Under the pieces are notes generated by a model, which was not told the DNA's origin, searched no databases, and was given only the letters and a program-made list of their open reading frames with translations. This document shows, one piece after another, positions 50,419 through 59,487 of a DNA stretch of 64,000 bases (within the stretch, counting starts at the first letter, position 1; every line of letters starts with the position of its first letter). The stretch covers positions 3,410,001 through 3,474,000 of the forward strand of contig OZ246946.1 of NCBI GenBank assembly GCA_965232015.1. The letters are read 5' to 3'. Made by a program: the position numbers and the translations under genes. The stretch is from JAJEAO01 sp963667635. GTDB lineage: Bacteria; Acidobacteriota; Vicinamibacteria; Marinacidobacterales; Marinacidobacteraceae.

Positions 50419-52210
50419 CGCCCGCGCCATCGTGCGCGACGTGCTGCCGCGCGCGATGGCGAACAGGATCTGGTCCGCCAGCTACCGCCGGGCTCTTCCG
50501 GTCGAACTCAACAACTTCGATCTCCCGGCCCTCCTGCCCACCGTCTTCTACCTGTTCCGCTTCGGTTACCGGCGGGGGAGCGGGCATTTTCTCCGCGCCT
50601 TCGCCCCGGTGGCGGCGACGACTGCGGCGGAACGGAGGCGACGCACGACCGCCGACCGCATCGCGGAGGTGCTCGCCGACCGCTCGGATCTGGAGGGATT
50701 CTCGGGACCGGCCGAGCGGGCGGTGCTCGGTGATCTCCTCCTCTGTTTCTGCCTGCAAAACGCGCGCAGCGCCCTCGGCCGGGACCGACAGATCCAGCGG
50801 GCGGCCCCCACCCACTACCTGGCGAGCTGGATTGATCTCCCGCATAACACCGGCGCCGTGAGGCTCGTGCCGGAAATGGTGGTGGCGACCCTGTCGAACC
50901 AGAAGGGACGTTATGTGGAGCGAACGGGGGAGAAAGGCGGTGGGCGAACCTGGTTCCCCATCAGCGATCCCGAACGTAATGTCCTGCTCAAGGAGTTCGA
51001 CGGAGGGATGTCCTGGGCCCGCCTGAAGGCCGACCGGGCCGGCGACCACTTCGACGAGAATTCGGCGGTCGGATTGGATCAACTCCTGACGGCTCGGCTG
51101 GCGCAGCAACTGGAGAGCGCGCCCGACAAGCTGCGGGGGAGGACGGCCTCGAAGATTCCCAATCGGAGGTCCATCGGAAGCAAGTCGGCCCGCTGCTTTT
51201 CGGAGGACATGCGCAAGTTCGTGCGCGCTTACGCCGGGCCCATGCCGAGGCGCGTGCTCCTCGACGGCCTCGAATCCTGTGTGGCGACCGGGCTGACGAC
51301 CATGCTCGGAAACGCGGCGGAAGTCCTCTTCCAGTGGTTCGCAACCGGGGAGATCCCGGAGCCGAGCAGTCAGGAACCGGCGCAGCTGCTCGTGGACTGT
51401 TCTCAGGGTCTCGATCGAGGGGTCCAGCACCGCGCCGAAGATTCGATGGACGAGTTCACGCGGCGGCTGTGGCGTTTCCCGGAGATCCTCATGACGTTGC
51501 GGCTGCTCGACTATTCGGTGCGTGGGAATCGGACCATCATGGCGGCCGGAAAAACGGATTACGACGAGGATCCCGACCCGAGCGCCTGGATCGGACTGCT
51601 CGGGAGGGTTCTCCACGAGAGGCAGGAGGGATCGGAGCTGGTCCACTACCAGCTCGACCAATACGGGCTCCAGCTCGCCGACGAGCTTGACTCCGAGCAC
51701 CCGGACGTCGCGGAGACCTTGCGAGACCAGGGCCGGCAACCCAATGCCGTGCGGAGGCTCGCCGCGGCGCTCACCGTCCTGATGGGGCGTCATCTCACTT
51801 CCGGGCATCTGTTCAGTTTTCTCGATTCAGCCAGCGGCGTCGCCGGACCGAACGCCCTCGTGTTCAAGCGACGGACCACGCGCGGTGCGGGAGGCGGCCG
51901 GAGAACACGCGACGTGCGCCGACTGGTATTCGGCGATTCGATGCTGGAGTACCTCGTCCACCGCCACCTCCTCTCCCACAAGGCGAGACTCCGCCACCTC
52001 TCCTTCCCCGAGTTCCTCCGCGGCCTCCGCAAGCGGTACGGATTCCACGTGGATCGGGCGCCGGACAACACGGAGGTCTCGAGCGAGATCCTGCAGCGGA
52101 ACCGGATGTTCCTCCAGCGGCGGCTGCGCGATCTCGGTCTCCTGCGCGGCGTGAACGACGCGGACTCCATGAAGCGGCTGACTCCGCGATTCCGCCCCCG
52201 GGCGCGATGA
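50402..52210 (+). CDS. Unrecognised middle protein of the NERD-kinase/HerA operon
   Basis: The 602-residue protein starts at a TTG (50402) inside the end of the upstream gene (17-nt overlap) and ends in an ATGA overlap with the next one. I recognise no domain. It has a mainly helical N-terminal part (RDVLPRAMANRIWSASYRRALPVELNN, VFYLFRFGYRRGSGHFLRAF), a middle with VRLVPEMVVATLSNQKGRYVE, and a basic C-terminal region (RRTRDVRRLVFGDSMLEYLVHRHLL) that could hold DNA. There is no signal peptide or membrane segment. Its place between an NTPase and a HerA-like nuclease is the place of DptG in the DndFGH/DptFGH restriction module and of Mad7 in MADS, so a structural bridging role is a reasonable guess. 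Confidence 0.8.
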   Translation: MARSGDARAIVRDVLPRAMANRIWSASYRRALPVELNNFDLPALLPTVFYLFRFGYRRGSGHFLRAFAPVAATTAAERRRRTTADRIAEVLADRSDLEGFSGPAERAVLGDLLLCFCLQNARSALGRDRQIQRAAPTHYLASWIDLPHNTGAVRLVPEMVVATLSNQKGRYVERTGEKGGGRTWFPISDPERNVLLKEFDGGMSWARLKADRAGDHFDENSAVGLDQLLTARLAQQLESAPDKLRGRTASKIPNRRSIGSKSARCFSEDMRKFVRAYAGPMPRRVLLDGLESCVATGLTTMLGNAAEVLFQWFATGEIPEPSSQEPAQLLVDCSQGLDRGVQHRAEDSMDEFTRRLWRFPEILMTLRLLDYSVRGNRTIMAAGKTDYDEDPDPSAWIGLLGRVLHERQEGSELVHYQLDQYGLQLADELDSEHPDVAETLRDQGRQPNAVRRLAAALTVLMGRHLTSGHLFSFLDSASGVAGPNALVFKRRTTRGAGGGRRTRDVRRLVFGDSMLEYLVHRHLLSHKARLRHLSFPEFLRGLRKRYGFHVDRAPDNTEVSSEILQRNRMFLQRRLRDLGLLRGVNDADSMKRLTPRFRPRAR

Positions 52211-55200
52211 GTCGTTCCGGGAACTCGTTCGGGCGTCTCGTCGCCCGAGCGTTCGAGCAGGTTCTCGGCGAGGGCCGGGAAGGGTCGGTGGCCTTCGTTC
52301 GCTGCCTCTCTCCGGAGGCGGTGGAGCGGCTCGCCCGGGACTCCTCGTTCCAGCCGGACGGATGGCGGGTTCACCGGATTGCTGACGACCAGGACCTTGC
52401 GGCGCGGACGATCCCCGCGGACCAGGCGGTCGAGGCGCGGGAGGGCAAGGGGGGAGCGCTGCTCTTCCTCGTGGACACCGAGCTCGCCGGAGCCGGAATG
52501 GACGGCATCTTCAGCGCGGGGCGCGAGGTCGGAGAGGAGGAGCTCTTCGCAAGGGCCCACCGAGTGGCTCTTGGCGCGATCACCGCCGAACTCGACTCCG
52601 GGACTCGTCGCTACGCCGAAACGGCGATCCGTCCCAGCCGCAGCGGAGCCTTGTCCGTCTCGCCCGCCGCTCGGTTCGAGTTCCTGTGCCGGGTACTGGA
52701 TGGAGAGGAGTCGCCCGGCGCCCACCTGGCGCTCCTGGGGCTCTGGCCGGTTCTCGACTCCGCAGAACCGGACTTTCGGGAGGCCCTGAGTCTCTCCGAG
52801 ATCTTCGCCGCCCAGCTCCTCGGCGCGGTCGGCTCGGGTCTGCCACCGGCGCAGCGGGTCGAGGCGCTTCAGCTCGATCCCGATCTGAAAGAAGAGCGAC
52901 AGGAGCTGTTGCGGTTCCTGACCGAAGTGGACACGCTGTCGGTCCGCCAGGCGCTGGACGAGCTGGAGGAGCACAGCGATCTATGGATCGGCGCCCTGCG
53001 GATCAAGTCGCCAACGAAGATCCGGGGGATCGAGCTCAAGCCGTGGCGGAACAAGAACGGCAGTCTGGCGAAGTGGTCGGGTCTGGCGCCCGGGTCGAAG
53101 CCGGAGAGCCCGCCCCAACTCGTTCTGGGGCTGGGTCGGGAGCAGGACGACACGAGGTTCGCCCTCGAAGTGCAGTGGAAGGTGGACCCGCCGCGCCTTC
53201 CCAAGGGAGCGGCGGAGTACCGCGTCTCGATTCGCTCCGACCAGGACGAGCCGATCGTGGAGAAGCTCGCTCGACACCGCGCTCTCCGATCCGGGGAGAA
53301 GCTCCGGTTCACGCGGGAAGACTTCGCCGAGGTGTCCGAAGGCGCGGATCTGTCCGCTTCTGTCCGGCTCGAAGTCGTCGCCCATCCCGCCATCGCTCGC
53401 CAGGAGAGCGAGGAATTCCAGATCCGGTTCGGGGACCAACCCGAGACATCCGCCGCCGGAGCCGGGAAGCAGGTGCGCGCCTTCAGCGAAGGCCTGATCG
53501 ACCTGGGTGGGCGGGAAGCGGTGGCGGAGGCCGCTGCCGATCCGAGCGCGCTCGATTGGGATCCCGGGAAGGAGTGGGTCGTCCTGAGAACGCCGCTCAT
53601 CGGAGGGCGCCGGCGCACCTACAAGGTCCGGCGGCCGGCGCTCATCGCGGAAGTCGAGCGCGACTGGGTCGTACGCCAGGGAGCGCCGGGGTACTGGACA
53701 CTCGAAGTGCGGGCCGACGGCGCCGCGGCTCGTCACCCGACCTTCGAGCCGCTGGACCCGGACGCGGGATCAGCGTGGGAACCGGTCGCCAGGGCGAGTC
53801 GGCGCCTCGCGCGGCGCTTCGGCGAGGGCGGGGGAACGGCCCAGATCTACGAGGCCCCGAAGGGCATGGTCCCCGTCGTCAGGGACTACCTGAAGGCGTG
53901 GTCGGGGCTCCTCGCAACCGGTCCTCCGAAGGCGGCGGTGGCGAACACGCTCCTGGTCCGGTCCCAGTCCGGGCGCACCGTCGGGCTGGTCGTTCTCCCG
54001 GCGCACCCGGTGCGCGTCGCGTGGCATTCGGCCTACGACAACCTGGTGTTCCAGGCGGCTTTCGCTCAGGAGCAGAAGCCAGCCGATGTGCGCCGCGAGC
54101 TCGCCCGCCTCGATGGGGCGATGTTCCCTGCTTTCCTTCCCAACCCGCAAGGAGGTGCGTTCGTCTTCGCCGACATGCTGGGGTTCCACCTCCCGGCGAT
54201 GGTGGCGGACAAGGATCCGGAACCGAAGGCGGCGGTGGCGCTCCTTGCCCGGGCGCTCGGCGGCAAACGGGGGACCGAAGCGGCGCCGACGGTGGGCGGT
54301 CGCACGGCTCGCGTTCTCGCGACGGAGGTCCGCCGTTATCTCGACGCTCATGGCCTGCCCCGCGTCCTCCACCTTCATGCCTTGCGGGCCGGAGACGGCA
54401 TGACGGTGGCTCGCGCCCTCGGCGCTGTCCTGAAGCAGGAACGGGACGAACAGCCCGACTCCGGCCCTCCGGGCGCGCGGCGGTCGGAACGGGCAGTGAG
54501 CTTCGGGCTGGACCTCTACCCCTCGGCCCGGCAGCGCAGTGTCGCGGGGCGCTTCATATCCGAGGCTCGGGAAAAGAGGAGGACGGCGACGGGCGTCCTG
54601 CCTCCCGAAGACCGCTGGATGCTGGAGTCCCTGAGTCTTCCCGGAGGCGTCACTCGGCCCCGTCTGCGCTGGGCCCGAAAGGAGGCGGGGCAGCCGGACA
54701 CGAGCGCTCATCTGGCGGTCGCCTTCGATACGTTCGAGTCACGAGTGGAGGCGAGGGCCGAGTCGGCGGATGCCGAGCCGCCGTACTACGCCTTCGGGCT
54801 TTCCTCGTTCTACGAGCGACGCTACGCGGCCGCCCCCTTCCCGACGTGGTCCAGCCGGCCGGTGGTCGGTGGCCGAGGCAGGAAACACCCGGCCGGGCCG
54901 AGCCATACCGATGCGCTCACGGCGGTGCAGCGCGCCGTGCACCGATCCGTCGTTCGACATCTCGGAAACCATGGCGGCGCTCCGGTCCTCCGAACGACCG
55001 TCGGTTCCGAGGAGGCCGAGAGCCTGGACCTGCTCCATCGGCGCGCCGACTGGGTGGTCACTCTCGACCGGAACGCGGGGATCGAGTACTTCGACTCGCC
55101 CCGGGATCACCCCGATATCTACGACGCCTACGTGATCGATTGCGTGCCGGAGCGCGAGGATCTCGGTTGTCTGCAGCTCATCACTTCGACGAGGAACGTG

Positions 55201-57294
55201 GACGAAGTGCGGAGCGTCCTCGACCCGGCGCTCGAGCAGATGGGGCTTCCGCAGAGCCGGAGGAACGCCGATTTCGTCCTCGAACAACTGAAGGCGTTGA
55301 GCGGGCGGCTCGCCATCCGTCTGACCGGGCGCCGCCCCCCGACCGCGGAGCTTGTCGCGCTGGCCGCGGCGCACGCCGGCTGCCGAAACGCCGAAGGCGA
55401 CCAGAACGGGTGGGTATCGCTGCAAGACGGCTTCCTGGTTCCGGTGGACGATGTGCGAGAACTGTTCGCGCCGCTTGTCCCGAGTTCGGCCCGACAGGAG
55501 ACCGCGACGCGCCCCGACCTGATCTTCGTGTCGCTGGGGCGTCGGCTCTGCCTGCAGTTCATCGAAGTGAAGTACCGGCGCAACCTGCGCGGAGCCCAGG
55601 CCGCAGACACCCTGACCCGGATCTCTCGCCAGACGCATGAGTTCCGCAAGCGGTGGGAGCGCTACTACGGCCGGAGCGCCCCCGGCGTCTTCCGGTCCAT
55701 CCGCCGGGCTCATCTGGCCCGCGTGCTCCGCTTCTATGCGGACAAGGCGGCCCGGCACCATCTTCCCGCCGCCCGACACCGGGCATTCCTGCGCGAGATC
55801 GCGTCCATGGTGGCGAAGGGCGGGGCGTACGGCTTCGCGGACCCCGTGGGCGGAGACCTCGGCTGGGTCTTCTGTCCGGAGTACGGCGGGCGCCAACCCC
55901 TCCGAATCTGGCCGGGAACCCGAGGTGTGCAGGTGTTCCTGTGCGGACCGGCCGCGATGCTGGAGCCTCCCGCAGCCGCCGCCGACGACCGACGCGCGGA
56001 CATCGTGACCCGGCGGCCCGTCGCGGTCGAATCCGGAAGCTCCCGTCGGAAAGCGTCGCCCGGGGTTGCCGACCCGGAGGAGGCGCCGCCGAGACGCTCG
56101 GCGCCTCGGATCCCGCGAGACGCTCGCCCGACTCCGGCCGAGGACAACGCCGATCCCGGGACTCCGCTGGGGTTGAGCCTGGGTCAGGACACGCTCTCCG
56201 GAGTCCGAACCCGTTGGGATCTGTCGGTGCGGGGGAATCCCCATCTCCTCATCGCGGGCCTTCCCGGGATGGGCAAGACGACCTGTCTGGTGAACCTCTG
56301 CAGGCAGATGGTTTCCGCCGGGGTCCCTCCCATCGTGTTCTCGTACCACCAGGACATCGACGAGAGGCTGGAAGAGGTGGTCGGTCCCCTCCGGTTCGTG
56401 GACTTCGCCGGTCTCGGGTTCAATCCGCTGAATGTCGTCTCGAGTGGAGTCGTCAACGCCCATCTCGACGTGGCGGGCTCGATCCGGGACATCTTCAGCG
56501 CGATCTATCCCGAGATCGGAGACGTGCAGGCGGGCCGGATCCGGACCGCCGTGAAGGAGAGCTTCGAGGAAGTCGGCTGGGGTCCCGGACAGGCTGCGGA
56601 GCAGACGCCCCCGTTCGGCCGTTTCATGGAGATCCTCCGGAGCGTCCCGGATCAGGACATCGGGCTGCGCCGGCTGCTCGAACGGCTCGGCGAGCTCGAG
56701 GACTACGGTCTGTTCGCGCCCGCCCGGGCGGAGGATCAAGGTCTCTGGTCGGGAGACCGCACGACCGTGGTGCGCGTCCACAGTACGCAGAACGAAGTGC
56801 TGCAGCGGGCTTTCTCGTTCCTCGTCTTCTACGGGATGTACAAGGACATGTTTCGGCGCGGCATCCAGGACCGGATCACGCACGCTCTCGTCTTCGATGA
56901 GGCCCATCGGGCGGCCCGACTCAGGTTGCTGCCGACGATGGCGAAGGAGTGTCGCAAGTACGGCGTGTCGTTCGTGCTTGCGTCCCAGGAGGCGAGGGAC
57001 TTCGATCCGTCGGTGTTCTCGGCGATCGCGAACTATCTGATCCTCCGATGCACCGACGTGGATGCGCGAGCCCTGGTGCGGAATGTGGCGACCCGCCGGC
57101 AGGAGCGAGCTCTGGTGGACCGGATCAAGCAGATGCCCAGGTACCAGGCGCTCCACTTCAGCGAGGCCCGATCGCGCCCGTCCCGCGTGGCGCTCGATCC
57201 CCCGGCGGCGGCGTATGGAGCGGGAGCGCCGGACTCCACCAGTTCTCCCGGTGGGGGGCCGGCACCGGGAGTCACGACAGCCAGCGCCGAGTGA
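52207..57294 (+). CDS. PD-(D/E)XK nuclease - HerA-like ATPase fusion (DptH-like, putative defence protein)
   Basis: This 1695-residue protein has a large N-terminal region of unknown fold with a beta-sandwich part (about residues 320-420), then a nuclease motif RPDLIFVSL...FIEVKYRRN (Glu1120-x-Lys1122), and a C-terminal HerA/FtsK-type ATPase: Walker A GLPGMGKTT (1351-1359), Walker B HALVFDEAHR (Asp1564-Glu1565), and the sensor region YGVSFVLASQEARDF. This order and length match DptH/DndH and related ATPases that translocate along DNA and cut it. The final 28 residues (GAGAPDSTSSPGGGPAPG) come from the GC-rich repeat and lie beyond the fold. Start in an ATGA overlap. Confidence 0.85.
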   Translation: MSRSGNSFGRLVARAFEQVLGEGREGSVAFVRCLSPEAVERLARDSSFQPDGWRVHRIADDQDLAARTIPADQAVEAREGKGGALLFLVDTELAGAGMDGIFSAGREVGEEELFARAHRVALGAITAELDSGTRRYAETAIRPSRSGALSVSPAARFEFLCRVLDGEESPGAHLALLGLWPVLDSAEPDFREALSLSEIFAAQLLGAVGSGLPPAQRVEALQLDPDLKEERQELLRFLTEVDTLSVRQALDELEEHSDLWIGALRIKSPTKIRGIELKPWRNKNGSLAKWSGLAPGSKPESPPQLVLGLGREQDDTRFALEVQWKVDPPRLPKGAAEYRVSIRSDQDEPIVEKLARHRALRSGEKLRFTREDFAEVSEGADLSASVRLEVVAHPAIARQESEEFQIRFGDQPETSAAGAGKQVRAFSEGLIDLGGREAVAEAAADPSALDWDPGKEWVVLRTPLIGGRRRTYKVRRPALIAEVERDWVVRQGAPGYWTLEVRADGAAARHPTFEPLDPDAGSAWEPVARASRRLARRFGEGGGTAQIYEAPKGMVPVVRDYLKAWSGLLATGPPKAAVANTLLVRSQSGRTVGLVVLPAHPVRVAWHSAYDNLVFQAAFAQEQKPADVRRELARLDGAMFPAFLPNPQGGAFVFADMLGFHLPAMVADKDPEPKAAVALLARALGGKRGTEAAPTVGGRTARVLATEVRRYLDAHGLPRVLHLHALRAGDGMTVARALGAVLKQERDEQPDSGPPGARRSERAVSFGLDLYPSARQRSVAGRFISEAREKRRTATGVLPPEDRWMLESLSLPGGVTRPRLRWARKEAGQPDTSAHLAVAFDTFESRVEARAESADAEPPYYAFGLSSFYERRYAAAPFPTWSSRPVVGGRGRKHPAGPSHTDALTAVQRAVHRSVVRHLGNHGGAPVLRTTVGSEEAESLDLLHRRADWVVTLDRNAGIEYFDSPRDHPDIYDAYVIDCVPEREDLGCLQLITSTRNVDEVRSVLDPALEQMGLPQSRRNADFVLEQLKALSGRLAIRLTGRRPPTAELVALAAAHAGCRNAEGDQNGWVSLQDGFLVPVDDVRELFAPLVPSSARQETATRPDLIFVSLGRRLCLQFIEVKYRRNLRGAQAADTLTRISRQTHEFRKRWERYYGRSAPGVFRSIRRAHLARVLRFYADKAARHHLPAARHRAFLREIASMVAKGGAYGFADPVGGDLGWVFCPEYGGRQPLRIWPGTRGVQVFLCGPAAMLEPPAAAADDRRADIVTRRPVAVESGSSRRKASPGVADPEEAPPRRSAPRIPRDARPTPAEDNADPGTPLGLSLGQDTLSGVRTRWDLSVRGNPHLLIAGLPGMGKTTCLVNLCRQMVSAGVPPIVFSYHQDIDERLEEVVGPLRFVDFAGLGFNPLNVVSSGVVNAHLDVAGSIRDIFSAIYPEIGDVQAGRIRTAVKESFEEVGWGPGQAAEQTPPFGRFMEILRSVPDQDIGLRRLLERLGELEDYGLFAPARAEDQGLWSGDRTTVVRVHSTQNEVLQRAFSFLVFYGMYKDMFRRGIQDRITHALVFDEAHRAARLRLLPTMAKECRKYGVSFVLASQEARDFDPSVFSAIANYLILRCTDVDARALVRNVATRRQERALVDRIKQMPRYQALHFSEARSRPSRVALDPPAAAYGAGAPDSTSSPGGGPAPGVTTASAE
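57226..57290. repeat. GC-rich repeat at the end of the DptH-like gene
   Basis: GGGAGCGCCGGACTCC, CCAGTTCTCCCGG and GGTGGGGGGCCGGCACCGGGAG appear in the same order as in the hom repeat cluster at 32172-32376, one unit long. The block forms the last coding bases of the DptH-like gene. Confidence 0.8.
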
Positions 57295-57315
57295 ACGCTG
57301 GGAAGGACAGTCGAG

Positions 57316-57558
57316 ATGAGTGATCTCTACGCGCGGGTCTCGTGGTTCCGAGATCTCGCCCGGCGCATTGCCGATGGTGGGAAGGAGTACCTCGCCGACC
57401 GAGTTCCCAAGGTGGACTGGAAGAAAAGGAGGCCCCCGGCGGTTGTCCAAATGGGCCTCGCTCTCTCGGCCAGCCCGGACGCGCTCCTCGATCAGATCCG
57501 GAAGCTGGCCATGCGGATTCGCGGTGCGGCGGCCGCCGTCCACTTTCACGCGGTCTGA
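57316..57558 (+). CDS. Small protein following the nuclease-ATPase operon
   Basis: An 80-residue frame starts 21 nt after the DptH-like stop, with GGAAGGACAG as a possible ribosome-binding site. The sequence (MSDLYARVSWFRDLARRIAD, then VPKVDWKKRRPPAVVQMGLALSASPDALLDQIRKLAM) has natural composition and two likely helices with a basic linker. No family is recognised. As the fourth gene on the same strand it may be part of the system, for example a small regulator or adaptor. Confidence 0.55.
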   Translation: MSDLYARVSWFRDLARRIADGGKEYLADRVPKVDWKKRRPPAVVQMGLALSASPDALLDQIRKLAMRIRGAAAAVHFHAV

Positions 57559-57615
57559 CTACGCTTGACACGAGCTCCAGCACCGAGTGGTCGGCCCGCG
57601 AGATACGCTCCGGAC

Positions 57616-58803
57616 ATGAAGCGACAGCGAGGCTGGGAGAACCCGTTCCAGCCCGGGGCGGGCGCGTCGCCTCCGGTCCTCGCGGGGCGGGAACGAGAGG
57701 TCTCGCTGGGGCGGGGGCTGCTGGATGTCCTCGAATCAGGTTCCCGACCTTCGCGGGGGCTGCTCTATTTCGGGCCCCGCGGGAACGGCAAGACCGTTCT
57801 GCTCGCACATCTGGCGGACGAGGCGCGCGGGCGCGGAATGCGCGCCGAGGGGCTGCCGGCGGACTGCTTCGCCGACCGCGAAGAGCTGATCGGGAGGCTC
57901 CAGGAGAACGCGGGGCTCGCCCGAGCCGAGATCACGGCAATGCAGGCGGCGGGGTTTGGCGTCGCCTCCGTCCCCGGACCCCGAACCCGCAGCATTGGAG
58001 GACTCCTGGCCTCGTGGATCGGACTCGCGGAGAGTCCCCTGGTGATCCTGCTCGACGAGGCGCAGTCAGTGGAGCCGGCGGCCGGTCGCATCTTCTTCGC
58101 CGCGGTTCAAGAGGCGACGATGGATGCGCTGCCCTTCGCGCTCATCGCCGCCGGAACCCCCGATGCTCCGCGGCGCCTACGCCGGTGCGGAACATTCATC
58201 GAACGCGCGCTCCGCCGGGTACCCGTGGGACGCCTGAATCGGAAGGAAACCCTGCTCGCGCTCGAGGAGCCCGCACGACGGGCGGGGCGGCCGACCTCCG
58301 GTGGCGCCGCCCAGCGGCTGGCGTCGGAGTCGCAGGACTATCCGTTCTTCATCCAGCTCCTCGGAAGCGCCGCCTGGGATGCGGCGCGGCCCGGGGCCCG
58401 GTTGATCGATTCGGACGCCGCGAGGGCCGGAGTGATGGCGACCCGCCCGGAGATCCAGGACTTCTACGCGGAGCGCTACGAGGAGGCCCGAGCCCGCGGC
58501 GTTCATCGGCTCCTGTGGCCGCTCGCGCATCGCATCGTGGACGGAGGCGGCCAGATTGACGATCGCGCACTCGACGCGCTGCTGGAGAGAAGCGGCTCGT
58601 CGGATGCGCAGGCTCGGGTTCTCGCCACGCTCACGGACCTCGGCGTCCTGTGGCAAGCGGCGCCCGGCATCTGGGAAATGGGCATCCCGAGCTTCGCCGA
58701 GCATGTGCTGCGTCGAGGCCGGGTCTCGCACAAATCCCACCCGGCCTCGAGAGCTGCCGATGATCGGCAAGAGCAGCCTTCTCCGCGCTCGAAGCAAAGG
58801 TGA
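57616..58803 (+). CDS. Orc1/STAND-like AAA ATPase
   Basis: The 395-residue protein has a single P-loop ATPase domain: Walker A YFGPRGNGKTVLL (residues 51-63), Walker B LVILLDEAQSVE (142-153), and a sensor-like segment ALIAAGTPDAPRR, followed by a lid and a winged-helix-like C-terminal region (GGGQIDDRALDALLERSG to VLWQAAPGIWEMGIPSFAEHVLRR). This pattern fits the AAA_16/Orc1-Cdc6-like ATP-binding proteins common in defence islands and mobile elements. Start chosen at ATG 57616; a TTG at 57565 is in frame. A consensus TTGACA at 57565-57570 has no matching -10. Confidence 0.75.
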   Translation: MKRQRGWENPFQPGAGASPPVLAGREREVSLGRGLLDVLESGSRPSRGLLYFGPRGNGKTVLLAHLADEARGRGMRAEGLPADCFADREELIGRLQENAGLARAEITAMQAAGFGVASVPGPRTRSIGGLLASWIGLAESPLVILLDEAQSVEPAAGRIFFAAVQEATMDALPFALIAAGTPDAPRRLRRCGTFIERALRRVPVGRLNRKETLLALEEPARRAGRPTSGGAAQRLASESQDYPFFIQLLGSAAWDAARPGARLIDSDAARAGVMATRPEIQDFYAERYEEARARGVHRLLWPLAHRIVDGGGQIDDRALDALLERSGSSDAQARVLATLTDLGVLWQAAPGIWEMGIPSFAEHVLRRGRVSHKSHPASRAADDRQEQPSPRSKQR

Positions 58804-59268
58804 CGCAGGCGCCACCCAATCGTCCGTGCTGCGAGCACATGGCCCCACCTCAGGCGGCAATGCGCCGGTACGGAGTGCGACGAACCGCAGATGCGGCGGC
58901 TGTTCCGATGCAGAGTCACGCAGATGGCCAGGCATGGGATGAGGTTGATGTGTTCTGACGAAACCGAGAAAGGGCACGCCGCCACTGGAGCAAATGATGA
59001 CGCCGCAGGAACTCGGTCTCGATCCGGTGCCGCGAGAAGCCTTCGGAAGCCTCCTGTGGGAGGCTGGACGGGAACGGCGCGTCAAGTGCACATGTCTTTG
59101 TGCTACAGTGATTTACATGACCATACGCTCTCCCTCCGGAGTCAGGGCAGGGAATGCCCGAGTTACACTATGGACCTGATCGGCGAAGGTTAGTCATGCC
59201 TGCGGCGGGCGAGTCGAAGCACGTTCGGCTGTTGATGTCCATGCCGCTGCCCCGAAGGAGGATGTCCG
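58804..59268. other. 465-bp region with a possible truncated antitoxin
   Basis: No gene can be supported. CTTTGTGCTACAGTGATTT at 59096-59114 looks like a toxin-antitoxin promoter and is followed by ATG 59119, which opens a 20-residue frame MTIRSPSGVRAG and then a stop. MTIR is a common antitoxin start, so this may be the remains of a RelB/RHH antitoxin. The rest shows nothing recognisable. Confidence 0.3.
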
Positions 59269-59475
59269 GTGGAATCTGAACGGAAGCCGGTGCGCGCGTT
59301 GGAGTCCGAGCCCTCGAGCGATTTCCTCCGCGAGGTCGTTGGGCAGGCGAGAGCGCTTCCGGATTCCGATTGGCGAGAGCGGATCGCATTCGCGAAGAAA
59401 GTGCGCCAGGACACGCTGGAGGCGAGGAAGAAACGTCCGTTTACTGATGGGGTCGTCCTTCGGCCTACCGTCTGA
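59269..59475 (+). CDS. Small protein upstream of the SDH-type protease
   Basis: This 68-residue protein starts at a GTG with AAGGAGGA placed 6 nt before it, which is the best ribosome-binding site in the neighbourhood. It is charged and helical (PSSDFLREVVGQARALPDSDWRERIAFAKKVRQDTLEARKK). It precedes the protease gene by 12 bp on the same strand and is presumably cotranslated. I know no family; it could be a substrate, inhibitor or adaptor of the protease. Confidence 0.65.
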   Translation: MESERKPVRALESEPSSDFLREVVGQARALPDSDWRERIAFAKKVRQDTLEARKKRPFTDGVVLRPTV

Positions 59476-59487
59476 GCTCCAGACGGT

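Noticed and set aside
52686..55640. Long alternative plus-strand frame inside the nuclease-ATPase gene
   Set aside because: It is Arg/Gly/Pro-rich, as expected of an out-of-frame reading of GC-rich DNA, and has no motif.
57565..57570. Consensus TTGACA as a -35 box for the Orc/STAND ATPase
   Set aside because: No -10-like hexamer occurs 15-19 bp downstream.
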